A stretch of 64,000 bases of DNA from Oceaniovalibus guishaninsula JLT2003. GTDB lineage: Bacteria > Pseudomonadota > Alphaproteobacteria > Rhodobacterales > Rhodobacteraceae. Below the pieces are notes generated by a model. It saw only the letters and a list, made by a program, of their open reading frames with translations, was not told the origin of the DNA and made no database searches. A program made the translations under genes and the position numbers. The stretch covers positions 310,001-374,000 of the forward strand of contig NZ_AMGO01000021.1 of assembly GCF_000299575.1 (NCBI RefSeq). The letters run 5' to 3'. This document shows positions 56,206-64,000 of this stretch, piece by piece (position 1 is the stretch's first letter; the number at the start of each line of letters is the position of its first letter).

Positions 56206-57513
56206 ATGACCATATCCTCCTCACTGGCCGCAGGCGTTGCCGGGCTGAACGCCAATGCCCAGCGGCTGGCCAGCATTTCCGACAACATCGCCAACAGCGC
56301 GACATCGGGCTACAAGCGGTCGGTGACGGACTTTCACGCGATGGTGGCCGCCGGGCGGGGAACGCAGGCCTATACCGCGGGGGGCGTCAGGACGTCGACG
56401 CTGCAACTGATCGACCAGCGCGGCCAGCTGGAAAACAGCACCAACGCAACCGACATTTCCATTAACGGTCGCGGCTTTCTTCCGGTGACCGATTTCCGCG
56501 CGCTGGATCAGGCCGGAACGCCACCGCTTTCGCTGATGACCACCGGGTCGTTCCGGCCCGATGACAATGGCGTCCTGACGAATGCGAACGGCATGGTTCT
56601 GATGGGTTGGCCTGCGGCCCCGGACGGCACCTTCCCGCCCGTGTCCCGCGACAGCGGGGCGAACCTGCGGCCCATCAACATTCTGCACAACCAATACAGC
56701 GCGAACCCGACGACCAGGGCATCCATCGGCGTCAACCTGCCCGCCGCCAGCGCCGTTCCCGGTGCACCGGGCGCGCCAGAATCGCTGACCATGGAATATT
56801 TCGGCAATCTGGGGCAGCCGGAATCCCTGCGCTTCGAATTCACGCCCGCGGCGGCAACGGGCGGGGCGGCGAACACCTGGCGGATGAAGATCATCGACTT
56901 GGCCGGTGGAACGCCGACCGATATCGGCGAATACGACCTGACGTTCCGCGACGCGGCCACCGGCGGCGGTCTGCTGGACAGCGTCGTCCCGGTCGGCGGT
57001 GCGCCAGCCTATAACGCCGACGGCAGCGTCGAGCTGACTCTGGCCGGTGGCAACAAGATGGAACTGAATGTCGGCAAGCTGGGCGAGGTGGGGGGTCTGA
57101 CGCAACTTTCCAGCAGCTTCGCGCCGGTGAACCTGGCGAAGAACGGGTCTGCCGTGGGCACGTTGACAGGCGTTGAAATCGACCCCTCCGGCGTGATGAG
57201 CGCGATCTACGATTCGGGCTTCACGCGACCGATCTACCGAGTGCCGGTCATCGACGTGCCCAATCCCAACGGGCTTCAGGCGCAGGACGGCCAGACTTAC
57301 AAGCTGACGCTGGATAGCGGCCCGATGTTCCTGTGGGATGCGGGTGACGGTCCCGTCGGCGGCACGGTGGGCTATTCGCGCGAGGCCAGCACCACGGATG
57401 TCGCCAACGAACTGACCCAATTGATCCAGACGCAGCGGGCCTATTCCTCGAACGCGAAGATCATCCAGACCGTCGACGAGATGCTTCAGGAAACCACCAA
57501 CCTGAAGCGGTGA
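56206..57513 (+). CDS. flgE: flagellar hook protein FlgE
   Basis: A 435-residue hook subunit. The N terminus (SLAAGVAGLNANAQRLASISDNIANSATSGYKRS) and C terminus (VANELTQLIQTQRAYSSNAKIIQTVDEMLQET) have the paired helices that assemble flagellar rods and hooks. Central domains (about 90-370) form the surface. The length suits rhodobacterial FlgE. It is followed by flgK. Confidence 0.93.
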   Translation: MTISSSLAAGVAGLNANAQRLASISDNIANSATSGYKRSVTDFHAMVAAGRGTQAYTAGGVRTSTLQLIDQRGQLENSTNATDISINGRGFLPVTDFRALDQAGTPPLSLMTTGSFRPDDNGVLTNANGMVLMGWPAAPDGTFPPVSRDSGANLRPINILHNQYSANPTTRASIGVNLPAASAVPGAPGAPESLTMEYFGNLGQPESLRFEFTPAAATGGAANTWRMKIIDLAGGTPTDIGEYDLTFRDAATGGGLLDSVVPVGGAPAYNADGSVELTLAGGNKMELNVGKLGEVGGLTQLSSSFAPVNLAKNGSAVGTLTGVEIDPSGVMSAIYDSGFTRPIYRVPVIDVPNPNGLQAQDGQTYKLTLDSGPMFLWDAGDGPVGGTVGYSREASTTDVANELTQLIQTQRAYSSNAKIIQTVDEMLQETTNLKR

Positions 57514-57537
57514 TAACCCGCCCCCGAGGAGACAGCG

Positions 57538-58965
57538 ATGAGCATCACAAGCGCCATGAGCAACGCCCTGTCGGGGCTGAACGCGGCGGGACGGCAGGCG
57601 CAGGCGGTATCGTCCAACGTCGCCAACGCGCTGACGCCCGGCTATGCCCGGCGCGAGGTGCAGGTCAGCGCCAACGCCATGGGCGGCGTCACCGCTGGGC
57701 GGATCGACCGGCGCGTGGATGCCGCCATCGTCGCCGACCGCCGCACGGCAGAGGCAGAGCTGGGCAATGCCACGCTGACGACGGACGCGCTGCGCCGGCT
57801 CGCGGATCTGACCGGCGCGGCAACCGACCCCAACAGCCTGTCGGGGCGCGTCGCCCGCTTCGAAGGGACGCTGATCGAGGCCGCCAGCGCCCCACAAAGC
57901 GATACGCGGCTGGCCGCGGCCGTGTCGGCCGCGTCGGAACTGGCCGCGACGCTGAACCGCGCATCGGACGGGGTGCAGGCCGAACGCCTGCGCGCCGACA
58001 CCACGATCGGGCGGACCGTCGACGATCTGCGCAGGGGTCTGGAACGTGTGGCGGTGCTCAACCGCGAAATCGCTCGGCAGACGGCGTCGGGCCATGATGC
58101 CAGCACGCTGCACGACCAGCGGCAGGTCGTGATCGACACCCTGTCCGCCATCGCGCCGCTGCGCGAATTGCCGCGCGATCACGGGCGCGTCGCCTTGATG
58201 ACGGTGGCGGGACAGCTTCTGCTCGACGACCGGCCGGTTGCGCTGGAATTCACGGCATCGAACGCGATGGATCCGTTCGCGGTGCCCGGCACGCCCCTGT
58301 CCACGTTGAAGATCGACGGGCGCGAAATCGACATGACCCGCCCTGACGGTGCGATGGGCGGCGGATCGCTGGCCGCGGCCTTCGATCTGCGGGACAGGGC
58401 CGGGCCCGACGCGCAGGCGCGGCTGGATGTCTTTGCCGCCGACCTTCAGGCGCGTTTCGTGTCGCTGGTCCCCGCCGGTTCGCCCGCGCTGTTCACCGAT
58501 CCCGGTCCCGCCTCGGCCGCCGCGCCGCATCGGGGGATGGCGCAAAGGATCGAAGTGAACAATCTGGTCGATCCGTCCCGCGGCGGGGATGCCTGGCGTT
58601 TGCGCGACGGGCTGACCGCCTCGGCCCCCGGTCCGGCCGGCGATGCCCGGCTGCTCGATGCGATGGCGAAGGTCATGGCGCAGCCCCGGCCCGATCCGGT
58701 CACGTCCCCGACCGGCCTGTCCCGCAGCCTCGGCGCGCATGCCGACGGGGTTCTGTCGCTGGCGCATGGTGCGCTTTTCAGGGCCGAGGACGGGCAATCC
58801 TTCGCCGCCGGGCGCGCCGACGCGCTGCGCCAGCAGGAAATGGAACTGGGCGTCGATACCGACCAGGAAATGCAGTCGCTCCTGCTGATCGAACGCACCT
58901 ATGGCGCCAATGCGCGGGTGTTGCAGGCGGCGGATGCGATGCTTCAGCGCTTGATGGAGATTTGA
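57538..58965 (+). CDS. flgK: flagellar hook-associated protein 1, FlgK
   Basis: A 475-residue hook-filament junction protein. N-terminal SNALSGLNAAGRQAQAVSSNVANALTPGYARRE and C-terminal LLLIERTYGANARVLQAADAMLQ are the conserved polymerisation helices. GAGGAGA precedes the ATG. It lies between flgE and flgL. Confidence 0.92.
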   Translation: MSITSAMSNALSGLNAAGRQAQAVSSNVANALTPGYARREVQVSANAMGGVTAGRIDRRVDAAIVADRRTAEAELGNATLTTDALRRLADLTGAATDPNSLSGRVARFEGTLIEAASAPQSDTRLAAAVSAASELAATLNRASDGVQAERLRADTTIGRTVDDLRRGLERVAVLNREIARQTASGHDASTLHDQRQVVIDTLSAIAPLRELPRDHGRVALMTVAGQLLLDDRPVALEFTASNAMDPFAVPGTPLSTLKIDGREIDMTRPDGAMGGGSLAAAFDLRDRAGPDAQARLDVFAADLQARFVSLVPAGSPALFTDPGPASAAAPHRGMAQRIEVNNLVDPSRGGDAWRLRDGLTASAPGPAGDARLLDAMAKVMAQPRPDPVTSPTGLSRSLGAHADGVLSLAHGALFRAEDGQSFAAGRADALRQQEMELGVDTDQEMQSLLLIERTYGANARVLQAADAMLQRLMEI

Positions 58966-58969
58966 GACG

Positions 58970-59971
58970 ATGGGACCGATGGCATTTGGCGATCTCGCAC
59001 AGAACTTCCTGCTCAAGCGGTCGGGGGTCAGGCTTAACAGCGACCTGGCGCGGCTGTCGAACGAACTGGCCACCGGGATGAAGTCACGGCCCGGCGCCAA
59101 CGCCACCAACGATGTCGGCGGAATCGCCGGCATCGACGGGTCGCTGGCCAAGCTCGACGCCTGGAAGACCGCCACGGCCGAGGCGCGCATGACCGCCGGC
59201 GCGATGCAGGCGGCCCTGGGCCGCATCGGCAACGAGATGACCGGCCTTCAAAAGCAGCTTGCCGTGACCGAAAACCAATCCGACGGGCCGGCAATCGCCA
59301 CCGTCGCGCGGGCGGGCAGGGCGGCTTTCGCGGCGATCGTCGGAACGCTGAACACGAAGGTGGGCGGTGTCGCGGTATTCGCTGGGATCGACACCGACGG
59401 TCCCGCCCTGGCGGATGCCGACACGATCCTGGCCGCCATCGAAGCCGACATCGCGACCATTCCCGACCCGGCCGACAAGGCCCGCAGGGTCGAGGAGTGG
59501 TTCGCGCCGGCGCCCGTCGGTCGGTTCGATAGCGGTGCCTATGCCGGATCGACGACCGGCAAGGCGCCGCTGAACCTGTCGCCCGACGACACCGTGCCCC
59601 TGGACGTGCGCGCCGACGCGCCCGAGCTGCGCCGGGCCATGGCGGCGACGGCCAGGCTGGCCCTTGCCGCCCCGCCTGCCGCCCCGGCGACGGCGGCTGC
59701 GATGATGAAGGGATCACTGGCCAACCTTGTCGGCGCGATCGACGGCACGACCGGACTTCAGGCGAAACTGGGAATCGTGGAGGCGAAGATTGGGGCGGCC
59801 GAACTTCGCAACGACACCGAACGCACGGCGCTGATGCAGGCCCGCATCGACCTGGCCGGCGCGGATCCCTACGACACCGCCGTCCGGTTGCAGCAGACCG
59901 AGGTGCAGCTTGAAACGCTCTATGCCATGACCGCGCGGATGTCGCGGCTCAGCCTGGTGAACTACCTGTGA
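58970..59971 (+). CDS. flgL: flagellar hook-associated protein 3, FlgL
   Basis: A 333-residue junction protein of the flagellin superfamily. The N-terminal helix (residues about 8-65, LNSDLARLSNELATG) and C-terminal helix (QQTEVQLETLYAMTARMSRLSLVNYL) are clear. Starts at 58970 or 58979. The stop overlaps the flgI start by 4 bp (GTGA). Confidence 0.88.
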   Translation: MGPMAFGDLAQNFLLKRSGVRLNSDLARLSNELATGMKSRPGANATNDVGGIAGIDGSLAKLDAWKTATAEARMTAGAMQAALGRIGNEMTGLQKQLAVTENQSDGPAIATVARAGRAAFAAIVGTLNTKVGGVAVFAGIDTDGPALADADTILAAIEADIATIPDPADKARRVEEWFAPAPVGRFDSGAYAGSTTGKAPLNLSPDDTVPLDVRADAPELRRAMAATARLALAAPPAAPATAAAMMKGSLANLVGAIDGTTGLQAKLGIVEAKIGAAELRNDTERTALMQARIDLAGADPYDTAVRLQQTEVQLETLYAMTARMSRLSLVNYL

Positions 59972-61068
59972 TCCGCGGCGCGCTTGTCGTCATCGGCATG
60001 GTTTTCGCCCTGTCGGCCCATGCCGGGCCCGTCCGCATCAAGGATCTGGTCGAATTCGACGGTGTCAGGGGCAACGATCTGGTTGGATACGGTCTTGTCG
60101 TCGGTCTGAACGGCACCGGCGACGGCCTGCGCAACGCGCCTTTCACCGAGGAGATCATGTCGAACATCCTCGAACGGTTGGGTGTCAATGTCAGCGGCGA
60201 ACAATTCCGCCCCAAGAACGTGGCGGCGGTCCTGGTGACAGCCGATCTGCCGCCTTTCGCCCGCGCGGGCAGCCGGATCGACATCACGGTGTCGGCCATC
60301 GGCGATGCGGGTTCGTTGCTGGGCGGAACGCTGATCATGACGCCGCTGAACGCCGCGGATGGCCAGATTTATGCTGTGGCGCAGGGAACGGTGATCGCCG
60401 GCGGGGCCGTGGCCGAGGGCGAGGCCGCATCGGTCACGCAGGGCGTGCCGACCTCCGGGTCGATCCCCGGCGGCGCGCGGGTCGAGCGCGAGATCGATTT
60501 CGACTTCACCACGCTGACCAGCATCCGGCTGGCCCTGCGTACCCCCGATTTCACTACGGCCGGACGGATCGAACAGGCGATCAACGCCGATCTGCGCCGC
60601 CCGGTCGCCATGATGCTGGATGCGGGAACCGTGCTGATCGACATTGCCGCGACCAACATGCCGTCGCCCGCCCACGCCATGGGCCGGATCGAGAATATCT
60701 CGGTCCAGCCCGAACGCCGCGCGCGCGTCGTGGTGGACCAGCGATCCGGCACCATCGTCATGGGCGAGGACGTGCGCATCAGCCGCGTCGCCGTCAGCCA
60801 GGGCAACCTGACCCTGCGGATCGAGGAAGCGCCCCAGGTCGTGCAGCCCAACCCGTTTTCGCCGGGTGAAACCATCGTGGTCCCGCGCACCAATGCCGCG
60901 ATCGACGAAGAACCGGGCATCGGTCTGGCCGAGGTTCCCGATGGCACGTCCCTGTCCGAGGTGGTGGCCGGTCTGAACGCGCTTGGCGTCGCGCCCCGCG
61001 ACATGATCGACATCCTCAAAAGCATCAAGGCGGCGGGTGCCCTGCATGCGGATTTCGTCGTGCGATAG
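59968..61068 (+). CDS. flgI: flagellar P-ring protein FlgI
   Basis: A 366-residue P-ring subunit exported to the periplasm. Signal peptide cleavage is expected after SAHA (residue 19). VGYGLVVGLNGTGDG, KNVAAVLVTADLPPFARAG and the C-terminal IDILKSIKAAGALHAD are family signatures. The start is GTG, overlapping the flgL stop. The usual flgA, flgH neighbours are outside this window. Confidence 0.94.
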   Translation: MIRGALVVIGMVFALSAHAGPVRIKDLVEFDGVRGNDLVGYGLVVGLNGTGDGLRNAPFTEEIMSNILERLGVNVSGEQFRPKNVAAVLVTADLPPFARAGSRIDITVSAIGDAGSLLGGTLIMTPLNAADGQIYAVAQGTVIAGGAVAEGEAASVTQGVPTSGSIPGGARVEREIDFDFTTLTSIRLALRTPDFTTAGRIEQAINADLRRPVAMMLDAGTVLIDIAATNMPSPAHAMGRIENISVQPERRARVVVDQRSGTIVMGEDVRISRVAVSQGNLTLRIEEAPQVVQPNPFSPGETIVVPRTNAAIDEEPGIGLAEVPDGTSLSEVVAGLNALGVAPRDMIDILKSIKAAGALHADFVVR

Positions 61069-61091
61069 GGCGGCAGGACTTCGCAAGCGGC

Positions 61092-61105
61092 TTGATCCAT
61101 GACAA
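61092..61105. promoter_or_regulatory. candidate FNR/FnrL-type box upstream of usp
   Basis: TTGATCCATGACAA matches the FNR consensus TTGAT-N4-ATCAA at 8 of 10 fixed positions. The centre lies about 61 bp before the start codon, compatible with activation. Related bacteria have stress-protein genes under FNR-type control, but binding here is inferred. Confidence 0.45.
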
Positions 61106-61159
61106 GGACAAGCCCACGCCGGTGGCGGAAGATGGGCGGGATGCAGGGCGGAGACGGCG

Positions 61160-62014
61160 ATGAAGAACGCGACGGTGCTGGTGCTTTCGGGCGCTGACGA
61201 TGTGGCCGAAGGGCAATTCGCCGGGCTGGCGGACGACGCGCGCGACATGCGATTGCGGATCGACCGGCTGATCGTGGGGGCCACGCCCGACCTGCCGGTT
61301 TCGGCGGCGCTGGGGCCGATGGGCGGGGCCATCGTGATGCCTGCGGGCTGGGCCGACGAGGTTCAGGAAATGACCGACAAGGTGGCCGAACGCGCCCGCG
61401 CGGCCGAGGAACGGATGGCCGAGGCCGGCCTGTCGGGCAACGTCACCGCGCTGTCGGGGCCGGACGCGACCATCGCCGCCTATGCCGCCCGCCATGCGCT
61501 GGTCAGCGACGTGGCGGTCATGGGAAACGATTTGCGCCGGGACGCTCAGCTTTTTCAGGTGATCCTGACATCGCTGCTGTTCCAGACATCCTGCGGCGTG
61601 CTGCTTAATCCGCCTGCCACCCGTCCGCTACGGCCCCGTCGTGTGCTTTTCGCATGGAACGCCTCTCCGGCCTCGGCTTGCGCCCTGCGCGCGGTGCTTC
61701 CCCTGCTGGACGAACCGACCGAGATCACCGTCGCCTGCATCGACCCGGACGGTCTGCCCTTGGGGCAGGGGCTGGAACCCGGTGCCGACGTCGCCGCCTT
61801 TCTGGCGCATCGCGGCCATGATGTGACGGTCGTGCCGATGCCGGGACAGGGGCGGCCCGTGTCGGATACGCTGCGGCGCCTTGCGACGGACGTGCAGGCC
61901 GACCTGACGGTCATGGGCGCCTATGGTCGGTCGCGGCTGCGTCAGGCGATCCTGGGGGGCACCACCCGCGCGATGGTCGAACAGACCGACCGGCCCGTCT
62001 TCTTGGCCCACTGA
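61160..62014 (+). CDS. universal stress protein (tandem Usp domains)
   Basis: A 284-residue UspA-family protein with two tandem Usp-like halves. The C-terminal half carries the ATP-binding signature GAYGRSRLRQAILGGTTRAM (about residues 252-271), while the first half lacks it. Such proteins help survival under oxygen limitation or starvation. A putative FNR box lies upstream. The next gene, betB, is 113 bp away. Confidence 0.86.
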   Translation: MKNATVLVLSGADDVAEGQFAGLADDARDMRLRIDRLIVGATPDLPVSAALGPMGGAIVMPAGWADEVQEMTDKVAERARAAEERMAEAGLSGNVTALSGPDATIAAYAARHALVSDVAVMGNDLRRDAQLFQVILTSLLFQTSCGVLLNPPATRPLRPRRVLFAWNASPASACALRAVLPLLDEPTEITVACIDPDGLPLGQGLEPGADVAAFLAHRGHDVTVVPMPGQGRPVSDTLRRLATDVQADLTVMGAYGRSRLRQAILGGTTRAMVEQTDRPVFLAH

Positions 62015-62127
62015 CCGGCGCCGCCGGGTCATCATAGCCAACATAGCACGGGCCGCACCGCCCTTCCGGCAGCGCCCGACCGCCCCTTGCCTTGTCAATC
62101 ACCGTCGGACAGGGCTAGGGGTCGGGG

Positions 62128-63579
62128 ATGACCGACCTGCAACCCCCCGCCAGCCATTTCATCGACGGCGCGTTCACCGAGGACGCGGCGGGCGATCCCA
62201 TCGACAGCATGTTCCCCGCCACCGGCGAAACCGTCGCGCGGCTTCACGCGGCCACGCCTGCAATCGTCGAGGCGGCGCTGGCCTCGGCGACCGCGGGGCA
62301 GGCCGCCTGGGCGGCGATGGACGGCGCGGCGCGCGGGCGCGTCCTGTGCCGGGCGGCGGGTCTCATGCGGGACCGCAACCGCGCCCTGTCGCTGCTGGAA
62401 ACCTACGACACGGGCAAACCCTTGCAGGAAACGCTGGTCGCCGACGCCGCCAGCGGGGCCGATACGCTGGACTATTTCGGCGGGCTGGCGGCCGATCTGA
62501 CGGGCACGACCCTGCCGCTGGGGCGCGACTGGGCCTATACGCTGCGCGAACCGCTGGGCGTCTGCGTCGGCATCGGCGCCTGGAACTATCCGACCCAGAT
62601 CGCCTGCTGGAAGGCCGCCCCGGCGCTGGCCGCCGGCAACGCGATGGTCTTCAAGCCCAGCGAGATCACGCCGCTGGGCGCGCTGCAAGTGGCTGCAATC
62701 CTGCACGAGGCCGGTCTGCCGCCGGGCGTCTTCAACGTCCTGCAGGGCGGGGGCGATGTGGGCGCGGCGCTGGTGGACGATCCGCGCGTGGCCAAGGTGT
62801 CGCTGACCGGGTCGGCCGAAACGGGGCGGCGGGTCTATTCGCTGGCCGCCCAAGGCATGAAGCAGGCGACGATGGAACTGGGCGGCAAGTCGCCGCTGAT
62901 CGTGTTCGACGATGCGGGCCTCGACGATGCGGTGGCCGGCGCGCTGCTGGGCAACATGTATTCAGCCGGGCAGATTTGTTCGAACGGCACGCGGGTCTTC
63001 GTGCAGCGATCCGTTCTGGCGCCGTTCCTCGACCGCCTGAAGGCGCGGGTCGAGGCGATGATCGTCGGCGATCCGCGGGACGAGGCCACGCAGCTCGGCC
63101 CGCTGGTCAGCGAGACCCAGATGCACCGCGTGCTGGGCTTCGTGGATCGCGGGAGGACGGCCGCGCGGCTGGTGACGGGCGGCCACCGGCTGGACCGTCC
63201 CGGCTTCTACGTCGCGCCGACGGTGTTTGCCGATGTCACCGACGACATGGAAATCGCGCGCGAGGAGATTTTCGGCCCCGTCATGTCCGTCCTGTCGTTC
63301 GAGACCGAGGCCGAGGTCACGGCGCGCGCCAATGCCACGCCTTACGGGTTGTCCGCCGGGATCTTCACCGCCGATCTGACGCGCGCGCATCGGATGGCGC
63401 AGCGGTTGCAGGCCGGGACGGTCTGGATCAACGCCTATAACCTGACGCCGGCGGGAATGCCCTTTGGGGGGGTCAAGGCATCGGGGTTCGGGCGCGAGAA
63501 TGCGCGCGCCGCCATGGAATCCTATACCCGGACCAAAAGCGTCTATGTCGGGATGGGGCCGGTCGATGCCCCGTATTGA
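62128..63579 (+). CDS. betB: betaine aldehyde dehydrogenase
   Basis: A 483-residue NAD-dependent aldehyde dehydrogenase converting betaine aldehyde to glycine betaine. The general base glutamate lies in MELGGKSP (about residue 250) and the catalytic cysteine in [12 protein letters not shown] (about 284); the latter motif is typical for BetB. It is followed directly by betA (14-bp overlap), supporting the choline pathway. betI is not present in the window. Confidence 0.93.
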   Translation: MTDLQPPASHFIDGAFTEDAAGDPIDSMFPATGETVARLHAATPAIVEAALASATAGQAAWAAMDGAARGRVLCRAAGLMRDRNRALSLLETYDTGKPLQETLVADAASGADTLDYFGGLAADLTGTTLPLGRDWAYTLREPLGVCVGIGAWNYPTQIACWKAAPALAAGNAMVFKPSEITPLGALQVAAILHEAGLPPGVFNVLQGGGDVGAALVDDPRVAKVSLTGSAETGRRVYSLAAQGMKQATMELGGKSPLIVFDDAGLDDAVAGALLGNMYSAGQICSNGTRVFVQRSVLAPFLDRLKARVEAMIVGDPRDEATQLGPLVSETQMHRVLGFVDRGRTAARLVTGGHRLDRPGFYVAPTVFADVTDDMEIAREEIFGPVMSVLSFETEAEVTARANATPYGLSAGIFTADLTRAHRMAQRLQAGTVWINAYNLTPAGMPFGGVKASGFGRENARAAMESYTRTKSVYVGMGPVDAPY

Positions 63580-64000
63580 GGCGGATTTCGTCATTGTCGG
63601 CGCCGGTTCGGCAGGCTGCGCAATGGCTTACCGGCTGTCGCAGGACGGGCGGCACAGCGTCGTCGTGATCGAGCATGGCGGCAGCGATGCCGGACCGCTG
63701 ATCCAGATGCCGGGGGCGCTGTCCTATCCGATGAACATGGCCCGCTATGACTGGGGCTACCGGACCGAGCCCGAGCCGCATCTGGGCAACCGCGTGCTGG
63801 CCACTCCGCGGGGCAAGGTGATCGGGGGGTCGTCCTCGATCAACGGGATGGTGTTCGTGCGCGGACACGCCAAGGATTTCGACCATTGGGCCGAAAGCGG
63901 GGCGCGGGGCTGGGGTTATGCCGATGTTCTGCCTTATTTCAAGCGGATGGAGACGTGGGACGATGCCGGGCATGGCGGCGATCCGGCCTGGCGGGGCAGC
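63566..64000 (+). CDS. betA: choline dehydrogenase (5' part)
   Basis: The first 145 codons of a GMC-family FAD oxidoreductase that oxidises choline to betaine aldehyde; it runs off the right edge. The FAD-binding IVGAGSAGC is at about residues 9-17, and the GMC signature [13 protein letters not shown] at about 82-94. Start ATG overlaps the betB end. Together with betB it gives osmoprotectant synthesis. Confidence 0.9.
   Translation, partial: MPRIEADFVIVGAGSAGCAMAYRLSQDGRHSVVVIEHGGSDAGPLIQMPGALSYPMNMARYDWGYRTEPEPHLGNRVLATPRGKVIGGSSSINGMVFVRGHAKDFDHWAESGARGWGYADVLPYFKRMETWDDAGHGGDPAWRGS

Overview
The window is a 64 kb chromosomal segment of a GC-rich alphaproteobacterium, most likely of the family Rhodobacteraceae (Paracoccus/Rhodobacter-type). 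This rests on gene content and order read from the translations: RegB-SenC-RegA redox control, hrcA-grpE opposite rph-rdgB-hemW, parAB next to rsmG-mnmG-mnmE-rho, hemJ, then maf-aroE-coaE-dnaQ opposite fxsA-secB, and hemD followed by a Mic60-like gene and hemY. The genus cannot be fixed from sequence alone. Almost everything is core housekeeping. There is no prophage, insertion sequence, CRISPR array or obvious island.

Layout. 0-5 kb: unknown C-terminal fragment, membrane-anchored coiled-coil protein, PfkB-family sugar kinase, then (minus strand) CCA-adding enzyme, NUDIX hydrolase and Hsp33. 5-7 kb: a response-regulator/PP2C phosphatase divergent from a lone Hpt protein. 7-13 kb: IlvA, ArgG, periplasmic MsrA, MutS. 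13-17 kb: HrcA-GrpE and RNase PH-RdgB-HemW. 17-24.4 kb: ParB, ParA, RsmG, MnmG, MnmE, Rho, HemJ, with two perfect parS palindromes inside rsmG and mnmG. 24.45-24.87 kb: a non-coding stretch with several DnaA-box-like sequences, proposed here as the chromosomal origin. 24.9-30 kb: Maf, AroE, CoaE, DnaQ (apparent frameshift), SecB, FxsA, Tim44-like, Smr. 30-43.7 kb: TauE/SafE permease, CpdB, HslUV, thioredoxin, AddAB, TsaE, PAS protein. 43.7-46.5 kb: RegB, SenC, RegA. 46.5-51.2 kb: HD hydrolase, AhcY, DUF2853, membrane protein, EVE protein, TsaD. 51.3-55.1 kb: HemD, Mic60-like, HemY. 55.14 kb: tRNA-Thr(CGT). 55.3-61.1 kb: MotB, FlgE, FlgK, FlgL, FlgI. 61.1-64 kb: universal stress protein, BetB and the start of BetA.

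The most coherent system is the replication-origin neighbourhood: DnaA boxes between hemJ and maf, with parS and parAB 3-7 kb away, suggests that origin firing and segregation share one locus. Regulatory candidates are a perfect TTAA-N7-TTAA CtrA-type box in front of the PAS gene, a weaker one in front of flgE, and an FNR-type box in front of the stress-protein gene. Genes are tightly packed: many same-strand neighbours overlap by 4 bp, and four convergent pairs share a CTAG double stop. No wholly new system is evident; the open questions are the dnaQ frameshift, the DUF2853 hairpin, the orphan PP2C/Hpt pair and the PAS protein.
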